A stretch of 64,000 bases of DNA from NCBI RefSeq assembly GCF_000264905.1, contig NW_006763158.1:186001-250000 (forward strand), in the 5' to 3' direction. Under the pieces are notes generated by a model, which saw nothing but the letters and a program-made list of their open reading frames with translations, was not told the origin of the DNA and made no database searches. A program made the position numbers and the translations under genes. The stretch comes from Stereum hirsutum FP-91666 SS1. Taxonomy: Eukaryota; Basidiomycota; Agaricomycetes; Russulales; Stereaceae. Below are positions 43,312 to 54,900 of the stretch, piece by piece; position 1 is the first letter of the stretch, and each line of letters begins with the position of its first letter.

Positions 43312-43971
43312 CCATCGGCGAAGAATAGTTTGAGCACTTGAATAAGGCTCGACTATACCGACCCACCAGCCCAGCATCGTCAGTAAAACTACTTCAAGCC
43401 GACCACAAACGGCCAGACAGAAATCCAGACAAAAATAGACTCACATCCTTCGTCTGGACCCCTTTTTCCAACAATATCATCAACACCCCCGACACCCTCT
43501 CCTTCGTCTCCTCGCCCTTCGCCCTCTCCCCACACTCAGCATCAGCATCGTTTAGGTCCAACAATGAATGAGCTTCGCCCTTCCGCGCCTTCAGCGCTCT
43601 ATCCGCAGATATGGTGGTTTTCGTCTGGCCAGAAACGATAGTGGTGACGGAGCCCGACGAAGATGTGAACTTATTTGGTCGTGTATGGATCCTAGTGGGG
43701 TGGGACGAGAAACGTGGCACGAGGGGGAGATCCCTCTACGCGGTGGAGGTGGAAAAAGGTGGGAAGATGAGTATGATAGGAAGGATAGAAGCAGGTATGG
43801 TTAGTCGGAAAGTCACGCACCTCAAGATGTACTTCCTCTGGTTCTCCTTAAGGTCGAGTCCCTCAGGTTTGTACTGCGACGTCAGAAACTCCGTGGTGCG
43901 TACCCCTTCTCATCTTCCAGGACCGTATCATCAACTAGGACCGTGAACGTGGTAGGCTCAGCGGGGGTCAT
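43312..43971 (-). pseudogene. Cupin pseudogene 2
   Basis: From the ATG at 43971 it reads MTPAEPTTFTVLVDDTVLED, very like the intact cupin gene, then loses frame at GYAPRSF-stop. Further on, YKPEGLDLKENQRKYILR restores the exon end. The second exon equivalent has two stops at the metal site (VPPH-stop-DPYTTK-stop). The later block LIQVLKLFFADG is still readable. It has fewer lesions at the 5' end than pseudogene 1 and different ones, so the two copies decayed separately after, or partly before, the duplication. Confidence 0.75.
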
Positions 43972-45165
43972 TGCTTCGAAGCGTACTCTAAACGAGAGGG
44001 GTAGAGCAGTCGGGATGGAAAGACGGTCGTGAGTATGTGGCGTTCATGAAGCCTTTTGCATGCACATTCGACGTACCTCGCCCACCACCGCTATCTATGC
44101 ACTGTGAAAATTGAAACATCGAGACTACTCAAGAAATATTTCGACCAGAGATTGCATGCCAGTAGCGCACATTTCGTTATGTCGTACTATAGAGGCGGTC
44201 ATCATGACTTGTGTATGTAGTATACCTGAGGATCGGAGTTTGACAAGCACTTGACGTGGATGAATTACTGCAGAGAAGACGAGCTTGTAGAGACGACGTT
44301 CGCAACTTGCGTTCGGTGCCCATGGTACATGGTGGGGAGGAAGAAGAGGAATATTTAGACGCCTTGGTTCTGGACGCCATAGTCGCGGTGCCACATCCAT
44401 CCTTCGCCACACAAGAACATCACTTGAGCTAGAATTCAGAATCACGAACCACAGAGATGCATCAAGAATGTATAAATACATTCAAAAGAGAACCCGAATA
44501 TGTATGGAGAACATTCCGCGGCCACACGAGTGACGATACGATAAATACATTCAGATCAACAACGAAAACGAGAACAACTGCGACGAGGAAAATGACAACG
44601 ACGATAACGGCACAAGGAATGAAAACAGCTGAAAAACAGCGACAACAGCTAGAAAAAACAACAACAGCAACAATTCCACGAACACCGACAGCATCTTCGA
44701 GAAAGAACAACGACCGCCACACGGCGATACGAACAACATCAACAATAAGAGAAGTACATGATCGATAGCCGCCATCGACAAGTGTCGATGGACAGTACAG
44801 GAGCAGAAATACAAAACCAACGATAACAGTAACGGACGAAAGCAGGAACAAAAACAAACAAAGGTTAAGGTGACGAGACAGCAAGACAACAAAATGAGAT
44901 GGAATAGGATGGGTGACGGCAGAAACTTCCATTAGCGATGAGTCCGGTTTGATCGGTAAGTAAAACGAGTTGGAGAGTGTGATAGACGATAAATAGAAAG
45001 GAGGTGCATAGGAGAGCGAAGATAGCGGAGAGCGAGACACAAGAGAGATAAAGAGAAGACAGATATACCAGAAAAAAAGGAATTAAAAACAACCTGCAGA
45101 GAATGAGAATGTCAGTGATCTTGTGAGTGCGACAACGCAAAAGGGAAGAAAGGACAACTGACACA

Positions 45166-46371
45166 TTAAAGCTCTTCCTCCTCTTCCTCAACAGCAAAAG
45201 AGTGGGCAGCCATCATATTAGAGAAGACTGCTGATGAGACCACAATCCCACCCTCGGAAGAGAAGCCGGCCACACAATGCCTAGCGAATATGTCGTATCC
45301 GCTCATGCCCGTATAGTGGGGGTAGGACTTGACTTGGACGGCGACCCAGTTCTTCACTACGGTGTACCCCTGGCAGAGGAAGAAGGGGATCGGTAAGGTT
45401 AGACGAGCTAAAAATTCACGTTGGTAACCATGGTTCAGCTCACCTCCTCGTTGTACCCATCCTCATCTTCACCTTCATAATCATCTTCTTCATCCACGCC
45501 CCAATCCTCGTATGCATCTTCTACGTCCCCATACTCCTCTTCCTCCGACCAATGATCTTCCTCGGACCCAGACTCCTCCTCTGCCTCAGTGGAGGAGAAG
45601 CTAAGTGGGTGCTGAGTCGTCGCCTTCAGCTCGACTTCGGAGTCCGTGTAATGGACCTCGGAGTCGTTGTCGTAGTCGACAGAGCCGCGTGAGCCAACTG
45701 ACTCGTCCTACACACCACAACAATAATATGTCAGCGGATAGAACGAGAATGATGGAATTTAAGAAAAGAAACCTACCGACGAGGTAGGAGGGCCTTCGAT
45801 GTCGGATGCGAAGAGGACACTGTCCTTGAGGTCGGCATCGTCTTCGTCTTCATCTTCGTCCTCGACTTTGCTCTGATGAACAAAAACGTAAAGGATTAGA
45901 TACGAGTCCACAACGATAAGACCAAACACTAGACAATGAACGGGAACATACGATCTCCAGGGGACGGAAAACGACTCGAGGAGAGTCGGGCGGCGTCAAG
46001 AGGGTATAGGTCGACGAGGCATCACTCGACCATGACACCCTCGAAGACCTTCCCGAGCTCAGCTCTGCCGCACGAAGGCGCGGGCTGTCCTCGAGATTCA
46101 GACAAAGCCTCTTGCGAGGCAACGCGATATTTTCCTTGTCCTCGTCCTCTTCGTCAGAGTCGGAGCTGGTCCCTTCCTCGTTGTCGGCATCGCCATCCGA
46201 GTTATATCCGGCCTCGAACTGGCGGCGCCGTTTCAGAGATTGCGTAGGGGACGGTGGAGAGGCGAGGGTGAATGCGGACGACGCGATGCCAGAGGCGGTG
46301 TCAGAGCGGTTGTTGGTGGTGTAGTTGGTGGTGTAGTCGGCGGGGGCGGCCATGGTGATGTTGTTGGACAT
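45166..46371 (-). CDS. Gene G: acidic unknown protein, second tandem copy (intact)
   Basis: Same layout as gene F and uninterrupted. Exon 1 from 46371: MSNNITMAAPADYTT, SPPSPTQSLKRRRQFEA, acidic stretch, KENIALPRKRLCLNLE, TYTLLTPPDSPRVVFRPLE. Exon 2: VEDEDEDEDDADLKDS. Exon 3: VHYTDSEVELKATTQHPLSF followed by a long Glu/Asp run. Last exon: GYTVVKNWVAVQVKSYPHY, then MSGYDIFARHCVAGFSS and an EEEEEEL C-terminus. Two basic patches next to acidic runs and a TPPDSP motif suggest a phosphorylated nuclear protein. The conserved last exon (NWVAV...YP-x-Y) may be the functional part. Phase-compatible upstream exons shared with gene F (reading DFLNTEPQQQEPLNERP near 46.70 kb) may add an N-terminal extension. 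Confidence 0.68.
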
Positions 46372-47960
46372 TATTGATTGGTGTTGTTCGAGTTGGTGAT
46401 TGGTGTTGTTGTTATTGTTGTTGTTGAGCTGGTGTGGTGAGAACTGGAGCGGCGTGGGAACGTGTCAGTGTCGGCCCTTCAACGAAGGGAGGGAGAGCGA
46501 TGTTGATGAAGGGAAGTTTACTCACGGATGATATAGACGAAGCGTCGGTAACTAAAGGTTGGGAATATATTGAGGTTGGAGGAGAGTTTGGGTTGCGGAA
46601 ATAGGGGCAGGGCTTGTATGCTGCATCGGCGATAGACGATGGTGGACAGACACGGTGAGCGTGCCATCGAAAACGTGGACGATGAGCAGGGCTTACGGGT
46701 CTCTCGTTGAGAGGTTCTTGTTGTTGCGGTTCGGTATTCAGAAAGTCGATCGGGATTGCGGACGCGTCTGCAGAGGAACATGATGTGTCAGGACGATGGC
46801 CTTCAACTATAACGCGCCACCAGCAGCGGAGAACGGCTCACATTCTGAGATACCCGTCTGTTGTTTGCGAAGACTGGTGGTGATCGTTGTAAATTGTCGC
46901 GTCAAGCTGTTTACGGTCGATATTTGCTGGGGCTGGTTGGAGTTAGCTGGGGAGCTAGGCAGACGGTCGTCGGTCGATAGATGATGGTCTAAAGCAAGAA
47001 GAAGAGCACCTGCGTGCGACGGAATATAAAGCAACAACGATATCAGCGTCGGAGTTGAAAACACGGCACAGCGTGACCGCGCGCCCCTGTGGCCGCTAAC
47101 GCTTTGTACTCTTCCTGGAAGTCGACGTCGGTGCGTTCGCGCGCCACTGGTTGGCACTGGAACACGACCATCAGAAATCGATAAGAAAACAAGAGAGCCA
47201 TTGGTTATTATCTTGCGACGGTGCCGAACTTGAAATTAGCCGAAACGAAACCTTGCGACTCACCGAATTCCGCGCCTCGAGGTCCGTGTAGGTCCGTGTA
47301 GGTGTCGTTGAACGGCGTCGATCCTATTCAATGCGCACAGGATCGTGGTGGAGTAAGTATTAATGGAGTTGACGCTTGGAAGAGGGACACGACAGGAGCG
47401 CGTTTGGCTGGCCTTTCGCCAGGAGACTTTCGTACATACGAAGTCAGTTAGATCGACTGATTTCTCACGATATGGGTCCATGTGGATCAGTATGGATCCA
47501 GGAACTGGGGGTTTCGTGCTTCCATTCTGACCGACCGCTGGATAAGGAGCTTCTCGGCGTAGGATTGGTCCTGTGAGATAGGTAATTCCTCGGAGGATTT
47601 TGATAGGTTTTTATTGATGCCAGGTTCTCTTCATGAGCTGCGAGTGTGCAGAACCTACTTGCGCGGTGCTGGGGTTTTTATTGGACGTACTCCGACCATC
47701 AAGCTCTTGGGCGATGTCCAAACTAAATATGATTCTGTGCACCGGTCGACAATAACGAGACAAAAGATCGTCAACATAATTTTTCAAAATCGAGCACATA
47801 TAAAGCCAGTATGTTCTTCCATGAATGTAGGACTGACGGGTAACACTAGATAAGTCACGGTGTCTACTAACACGAAGAGACAGTGGAGGGGAAGACGTAC
47901 TGTCCCAAATATTTCGAAGACTCGAGATCGCCCCAATGCCCATCTCCTTGTCCTTCGTCC

Positions 47961-48444
47961 ATTTTGAGAAATCGACGGAGTGCGATACTTGTTCAAGTGT
48001 CCCGTGTGCATCTTCATGTCTGAGTTTGGCTGAAACTCGCTATCGAGTAGTATCTTCCCAGCGAACATAAGCAATCAAGCTTGAGGCATGACTACCGTGA
48101 CGATAATGTGGCTCATTGACACATCGAGTTGTTCCGAGTCGACTAGGGGACGCCGGCAAAGCGAATTGAAACAAAAAAGACTAAGACTAGAGTCGGCATA
48201 GCATAGTATGTGCACAGTGAAAATAACAAGCCAACCACAGTTACAGTCCGAGTCCAAGAGCCTTCACAAATCAAGAGAGCGTAAGTATCCCGAACCCCAA
48301 ATAGAATAGAGTATAACATAACGGAGACAGATGCCAAACGTCGCAAAGCCAGCCAGCCAGCCAGCCAGTCACCCAGACACTAGAAACCCCGAGCCCGAGA
48401 GACAAAGAGATGCATGTCACCGCCCAAGCCCAAGGTAATCAGAG
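47961..48444. other. Gap between duplication unit 2 and the coiled-coil gene
   Basis: It contains an (AGCC)n tetranucleotide microsatellite at about 48344-48367 and otherwise no supported feature; the right part is the 3' region of the coiled-coil gene. Confidence 0.4.
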
Positions 48445-51177
48445 TCAGAGTCTACGCCTCGAGTAAGTCGAAGTTCCAAAGGCACCAGAACGTAGTCTAG
48501 TACGAGTATCGCAAATGCTCTCCGTCTTCACGGTCGTAGTCGTAGTCGTAGAACACGTAGGTTGCGTTTCGGTCCTGGATCGCTCTTTGACCTGGTAAGG
48601 AGGCAACGGGAGTCCATCGTCCTTCTGCTCAGTCTTCACCTTCACGATATCGCCGTCGTTCTCGATATCGTCCTCCGCATCCCGCTGAAAACACAAGATG
48701 CCGAGCGCCACCGCCACATTTAGCCATCTGGTGCGCGTTCCCCCCCCCACACAATCAAATCAAACAAGACTCACCTCGTCACAATCATCAAGATTCATCC
48801 TATCCAACTTCAACCCCTCTGAGTCGGCAGCCTTCAAAGCCCCTCTCGACCACACTGGCACTGTTCCGCTACCGGTCTTGGTCTGAACGCCGGTCACAGG
48901 TAATGGCAAGCCATTTAAATGCGGCCGCTTGCGTGCTGAGAGTGTAGTCGAAGTCCGAGGCTCGATCTATAGAACGAACGAAAGCGATGTTAGTTAGACA
49001 TTGACACACGAGTAATATGATCAGGAGAGAAAAGCGAACGTACACGATCAATAAGACTGAACAACGGAGCCGGAGCCGGCGCGATATATTCATATTCGTA
49101 ATCGTCCATGAACGCAGACGAATGTGCTCTTTTGGCCATCCTGGATGATGAGGTCGTTGATGTTGATGTTGATCCACCGGCAGGCAAAATCCCAGTGTTC
49201 GATGCGAACGCCGATGTCGAGACTCGAGAATTAATGTTATTTGTGAGGGTGGCGAAAGCGGAGGGTTTGTCGGATGGAACGATGGCGATAGCGGACTGAG
49301 GTTTCTGTCATGATCGCAACGTAAGTCAGCGAACTCCACCCATAAGTCGACGTTGCGAGACAGACAGAGTGCACGTACAGTCTGGGATTTAGTTTGGGTT
49401 TCGTGTTGCAGAGGTTGCGCGACATGCTTGGAGTTCGAAAGTGCGGTGTTAACGTTGTTTAGATGGGCGTTCGGAGACAAGGACGTAGAGGAACTGCTCG
49501 TTAAGACTGAGGTCGACGCGGGGAACGCAGACATAGCGCGCACATCCGAGTGGGGAGCAAAAGAAGCCAGGTTCTGTCGGAGCAATTTCAAGTCAGCCTT
49601 CACCTTCCTTCCAAATCAATAAACGATGAACGTACCTCTTGCAAACTCGGACCAGCCTTGACTTTGACCTGCGATTTACTAGTACTAGTACTCCCATGGC
49701 CGAACCCGAACACGCCCGTCGGGAAAAAAACGCCCGGAACGCATCGTGGAGCGCCTGTACCTGTGCAGTGCGTTCGCATTCCTTCAACGACGGCCGGCGC
49801 CGCTATGGATGAAACAGAAACAGAGAGGCAACTTGACGGTGACGATGATGGTAAGGCTGATGTGGAGGTCGCGATGGAGGACGTCGAGATCGAAGTCGAG
49901 GATTGCGATTGCGATTGAGATTGCGATAGGAAGGACGAGGACGAGGAGGATGAGGATGAATTGGAGGACGAAGAAGAAGAAGAGCTTGTCATGATCATGG
50001 TGGGGGTGTCCTGATTGGTAAGTACATTCATGAGCGAATTAATGTCGAGGAGTCAGTACAGTTCAATCAACGGCAGAGAGTAATATAGCAAAGACGCATA
50101 CCTCTTTCTCTACCTCGGGACGATTTGTCAATGGGCCTCCGGATAGATGTAGACGGACTGCAGCGCACAGGCGGAAGAAAGTGATCGTGAGTCCAATCCA
50201 ATCCAGTGAAAATTGCTTGATAAGTTAAGAAAATATGGTTCTCACCCGTGGGCAGTGCCATAGATGTCGCCGGACATGGGACAGCCGATCTAGAGAAAGA
50301 CGAGCTGGACGAAACGAAGGACGAGTTCGAAGAAGACGCCATGATCATCGCGCGAGGAGCCGTCGGTACTGGTAGGTTCTACAATGTCAATATACAGTAC
50401 TGTGATCAGCCCATGACCACCCGCTGCATGCACGTTGGAATGTGGAATGAGATGTGCATGGTCGTACCTTGACCTTAGCAGTCCGAGCTTGCGCATTCCT
50501 GGCGAGTGAAAATGCTGCGTTCTCCGCGGAGAGGGTCTTCACTTTCTCTCTACAATTTCAAACGAAATACCAGCACAGTAAGGAGCGGGATAGGGTCAAA
50601 GGAAAGAACTAAACATAGAGATCAAAAGATGGTACGAAAGAACATACCTCAATTCCTCAATCTCCGTATCCTTAACCTTGCCTCCCTTGATCCCTTCCTC
50701 CCTTTCCTTGCGCGCCTTTGTCAACTCCACGTCCCTCTTCACACATTGCCTCCTCGCCTCTTGCTGCCCCTTAACCAGATCCTCCCTCTCCTCCTCCAGC
50801 CTCTTAACCTTCTCATCTAATCCCAGCACCCTCTCCTCCGCCTCTCTTCTCATGATATCCACCATAGCATCATACCGACACCTTAGACTCTCGAGCTCGC
50901 ACTGCAACACCTCCACCTCCCGCATCTTCCCCTCGCACTCGTGCTTGAGAAGGACCACCGTCGTATCGTGCATGCGGACTTCCGCGTCATATTGACAAGA
51001 GAGCGCGTCATGTTGTTGAGAGAGCTGAGAGATGCGAGAAGAGTAAGAGTTCGAGAGTAGCGCGAGCCGGAGGGTATGTTCGCGGGCGGTGCGGGAGAGT
51101 TGAGAGCGGAGGAAGGAGATTTCTGAGATTGCGGGTGGAGCGGAGGGGAGGTCGTGGGGGTGGGGGTGGAAGGGCAT
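48445..51177 (-). CDS. Unknown coiled-coil / Ser-rich protein, about eight exons
   Basis: From MPFHPHPHDLPSAPP (51177), exon 1 is a long coiled coil: ISFLRSQLSRTAREHTLRL, then VEVLQCELESLRCRYD and KVKRLEEEREDLVKGQQE. The next exons continue EKVKTLSAENAAFSLARN, SSNSSFVSSSSSFSRS, VRLHLSGGPLTNRPEVEKE, a Ser-only run (SSSSSSSSNSSSSS) with a QSQSQS repeat, NLASFAPHSDVRAMSAF, KPQSAIAIVPSDKPSAF with KRAHSSAFMDDYEYEY, and LSARKRPHLNGLPLPV. The last exon has two VKTE sites, matching the SUMO consensus (psi-K-x-E), and ends TRLRSGAFGTSTYSRRRL. All introns are short and keep phase. The ORF is open upstream of the chosen start, but that sequence looks like promoter. It is divergent from the IBTK-like gene (about 790 bases between starts). 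I do not recognise the family; a nuclear structural or signalling role is a guess. Confidence 0.7.
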
Positions 51178-51965
51178 GATGGAGTTGTCGTAAAAATTGG
51201 GCGGGTATAGGTTAAGGGTGGAAATATTAAAGGTATCGCGGGTGAGAGAGTAGGATATGTAGTAGGAGGGCGGGACGTTGGCGGGATGGAAGGGGGTGGA
51301 TTTGACCACTCGGAGGGTCACCGCGGATTCGCCGCTCGAGAGTTGAACAATGATCAAGAGCCATCGTCTCGGATCGGATCGGCGACGCCACTTCCGTCTG
51401 GCACAATGTGGCCCACCTTCTTCTCCAACACACAATTTTCCCCACAATTTCCCCCTTCCATAAATACAGTATACGTACGGACGATATTCCTCCCCACTCG
51501 GACCAAGCACTCCATAAACTAGCAGTAGTGTAGGAAGTACATACCCGGTGCATCGGCGGAGATTAGAACGTGCTACGAATGGAGGAACGGGCTCACACGT
51601 GCGATAAGTAGCAGAGTCAGACTCTGTCATCACCGTCATATTTCTTTGGTCGTCCACATCCAAGTCCTCTCGAGCGTCCACATCCAAGCTTCAAGACTAA
51701 AGCTTTCGCTCGTCGACGCTCGCCGTAAATTATCCCTTATTTCTGCACCTTCGACTCAGTACTCAGTCCCGGAAGTCGACTCGACTCTTGACTGGAAAGT
51801 GAAAGCTATCCACACACCTCCGAAGTCTTTTCTACTAACCCAGTCGCTCACTCGCTCTACCACCACTTCGTAGAGCCAGCCACCCCCCGACAGTGCGTCC
51901 AACCTCACGAAGCCCACCCCAGCTTCGTCCAGGTCGCACCGTCACCCGTCACTCCCAGTCTTTGC
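51178..51965. promoter_or_regulatory. Divergent promoter region between the coiled-coil and IBTK-like genes
   Basis: About 790 bases between two outward-facing start codons. The right half is C/T-rich (51640-51960), typical of a fungal leader for the plus gene. No single box can be named with confidence. Confidence 0.4.
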
Positions 51966-54900
51966 ATGAGCCTTCTCCATGCGCACTATGCCCTCCGCAA
52001 CCAACAGGCCTTCCAGCGCCTCATCGAGGGCATCTCTAAACCACCTGCTCACTCATCTTCCTCCCACTCTCACTCGCACAACCAACACAATACGGGAACG
52101 AGTAATAGCGGCGGCCGCTCCTGGAATCGTCCCAGTATCCTCTCCTCCGCCCTCCAATCTCAGGGGCACGGATTGGATGTGAACGCGCGGGATTGGTTGG
52201 GTAGGACGGTATTGCATCTCGCATGCTCAGCGACGGATAGAGCTTCGGTCGAATATGTGAGGCTGTTGCTTGGGTGTCCGGGGATAAATGTGAATGCGCA
52301 GGATGTGGAGAATCGGTGGACGGCGTTGCATAGGGCGTTGTATAGCGGGAATATCGAGGCTGCGTGCGTATATCCCCTACCCTTATCCCTATCCCTCCTT
52401 CCTTCCCGCCTTCCCGCTCCTCCCTTGCCACTGAGGATGAGAATATGAGATGGCGATGGACTGACGTTGATGTGCAGGATCCTCCTGCTCCAGCGCTCGG
52501 ATATCGACACGAGCCTGACGGACTGGGAAGGCTATCGCGCGTTCGATCTGTATAATACGACCGTAGAGGATACGAAACCGCCGAGGGGGATTGGGGCGGC
52601 GGAGTTGTTTACTTGGGGGACTAATAGGTGTGTGTTTCTCTTCTTCTCTTCCTCTCTTTCACACTCTGTTCTCGTTCCCGTCCTTGTTCTTGGTATCTGC
52701 GTATCATGGCCCAAGCAATTCCTCCGCCACGTTTGTTTGAACGTTGAGTAGGGCATGCTGTGGCCCGAACAATCCCTCTTCCCCGTTCATTCGAACCATT
52801 CTCCTCACCCATTCGAAACCCTCGTCATATCGTCAATCATTCGAGTCGAATGCCGCAGTCCGTGCCCCTTTCCATGTCGGGTCGGGCGCTAACCTGTGTA
52901 CGGATGCTCGAACGTTCGAACGTCGAGCTCTCAGGCCTCAGGAATTCGCCATAAGTGACGGCGCCGCACGTGCAGAACCGAACCGAACCGAATCCAAACA
53001 TTGCACGCTCACTGCTCAGATCGCAAAGACAGAAAAGAGGAATATGTGGTGTGGCCTTCAAAGCTGCATTCGTGCACGATACAAAAATGGAAGGGAATGA
53101 GGAGATTGTGTGGCGCCCGTCTCATTACTCGCCACCTTGCCCCTATCGCTGTACATGTCACCCTCCCTCCACCAACACAACCGGGACTCGTCTCGGCGAA
53201 GGCAGGACAAACCATGGGGAATATATGCGTTGTGGATTCGTTGGACATAGAACCATGACTTTGCTTTGTGTGGTGTTCTCATCCACCTCGTCCTCGTCGT
53301 CTCGCCCCTATCTTCCTATGCCCCTTCCTCCCCCAACGCAATCAAGTGTCGGAGAGGGTAGAAAGAAAAGAGGAATATATGCGCTGTGGATTCGTCCACG
53401 TTGAGATCCGGACTATGCTTTGTGTGACGTTCTCTGCCACCTCGTCCTCGCCGTCTCGCCCCTATGTCCCTTCCTCTATCTACGCGACCGAGATTCGCTG
53501 TGGCCAGGGCTCAAAGAAAACAGAGGGATCTATGCGTTCTGCGCTGTGGATTCGTGCACGTTCGACATAGAATCCGAACCATGATTTCGCTTTGTGTGGC
53601 GTCCTCGTCCACCTCGTCCTCTTCTCGCCACTCGCCCCTATCTCCCGTTCCTCCGGTTTCCCTTTCTCCTTTTCATCACGCCGTCTTATCTTCCATAACA
53701 CCTTCTCATCATGTCTACTTTCCTAAACACTTCTCAACCGACACTGATCATCTCGCCTCTCACAGGAACGCGGCCCTAGGCCATAACGACTCCGACGACA
53801 GGACGTACCCCGAACAGGTCCTCATCCGCCCTAAGTCTTCCTCCAATTCCGGCGCACATACCAGGACGGACGCAGAGAAACAGAGCACGCAGGGTAAGGG
53901 GTTGAGGTTGATGTTGAAGAGCGCGGCGGTGAAGGAGGTCGTGATGGCGCGGTTGCATACGGGTGCGTTTCGCGAGTTTGCGCATTTTCAGTTCTACCTT
54001 GACGTGTGTATACATGTACAGTCATCGTCACCGACGAGCCGAGGGGAAATCTTAGGGTGTGTGGGTTCGCGAGCTCGGGTCGGTGAGCGTGTATTTCTTA
54101 ATTGCACCAATGTACCACTTCTAACCACACCTCCCCCCCAGCCTCGGCCCAACCCCAGCCCAACACTCCCTCTACACCCCAACCCCCCTCCCCTCCCTCG
54201 ACCAACACAAAATAGTCTCCGTCGCGCTCGGGCAGGACCACACACTCGCGCTCACCGAGGCTGGCTCGGTGCTTTCGTGGGGGTTGAATAGGTTTATGCA
54301 GTTAGGGTATGTCGTTGAGGGTGCTGCGCCTTCAGGTGGGGCAAGTGGTGCGAAAGTAGTGACAGTATCAGGGGCGGGAGGACCAGGAGGAGGAGGAGGA
54401 GGGGACGAGGTACAAATGACGCCGCGGGTGATAGCGGGCGGGTTGAAAAGGGAGGTCGTTAGGGGTGTGGCGGCGTGTAAGACTGCGAGTGCGTGTTGGA
54501 CGGGGGAGGGGGTTTGGACGTGGGGGAAGAATGGGGGGCAGCTGGGTGCGTTCACGTTTTACCACTCTGCTGGTACTCTTAGCAAGGAAAGTTGACGTGT
54601 GCGGTTTTTTTGGTGGCGCGTGTGTGTGTGTTCTAGGGTACGATAAAGCGACGCAGCCGGTGCAGGTTTCGCCCCGGTTAGTGACGAAAGTGACGAGGCC
54701 GGTTATTGCTATCGCGTTAACGGTACGTCCAATTGTCCACATTATTTTGTCGTCGTCTTCAGCCGCTATTTGGAAGGTGTCTGACGGTTTGCTGGGCTTA
54801 GGATTCCGCGATGGCTTGTCTGCTCGTTACGAAGGACGTGGTTCTGTTATGGAACGATGGGTTATCGAAGATTAAGTACGTCTTTCTCTCTCCCTTCCTC

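Larger units (their letters stand above)
43310..47960. repeat. Segmental duplication, unit 2
   Basis: This unit contains cupin pseudogene 2, the spacer, gene G and its long upstream region, collinear with unit 1. Similarity fades after about 47960, beyond the shared block CACGAAGAGACAGTGG (42104 and 47874). Confidence 0.85.

Noticed and set aside
53040..53680. CRISPR-like array of repeats
   Set aside because: The repeats are about 155 bases, degenerate, without spacers of fixed length, inside a spliced eukaryotic intron.
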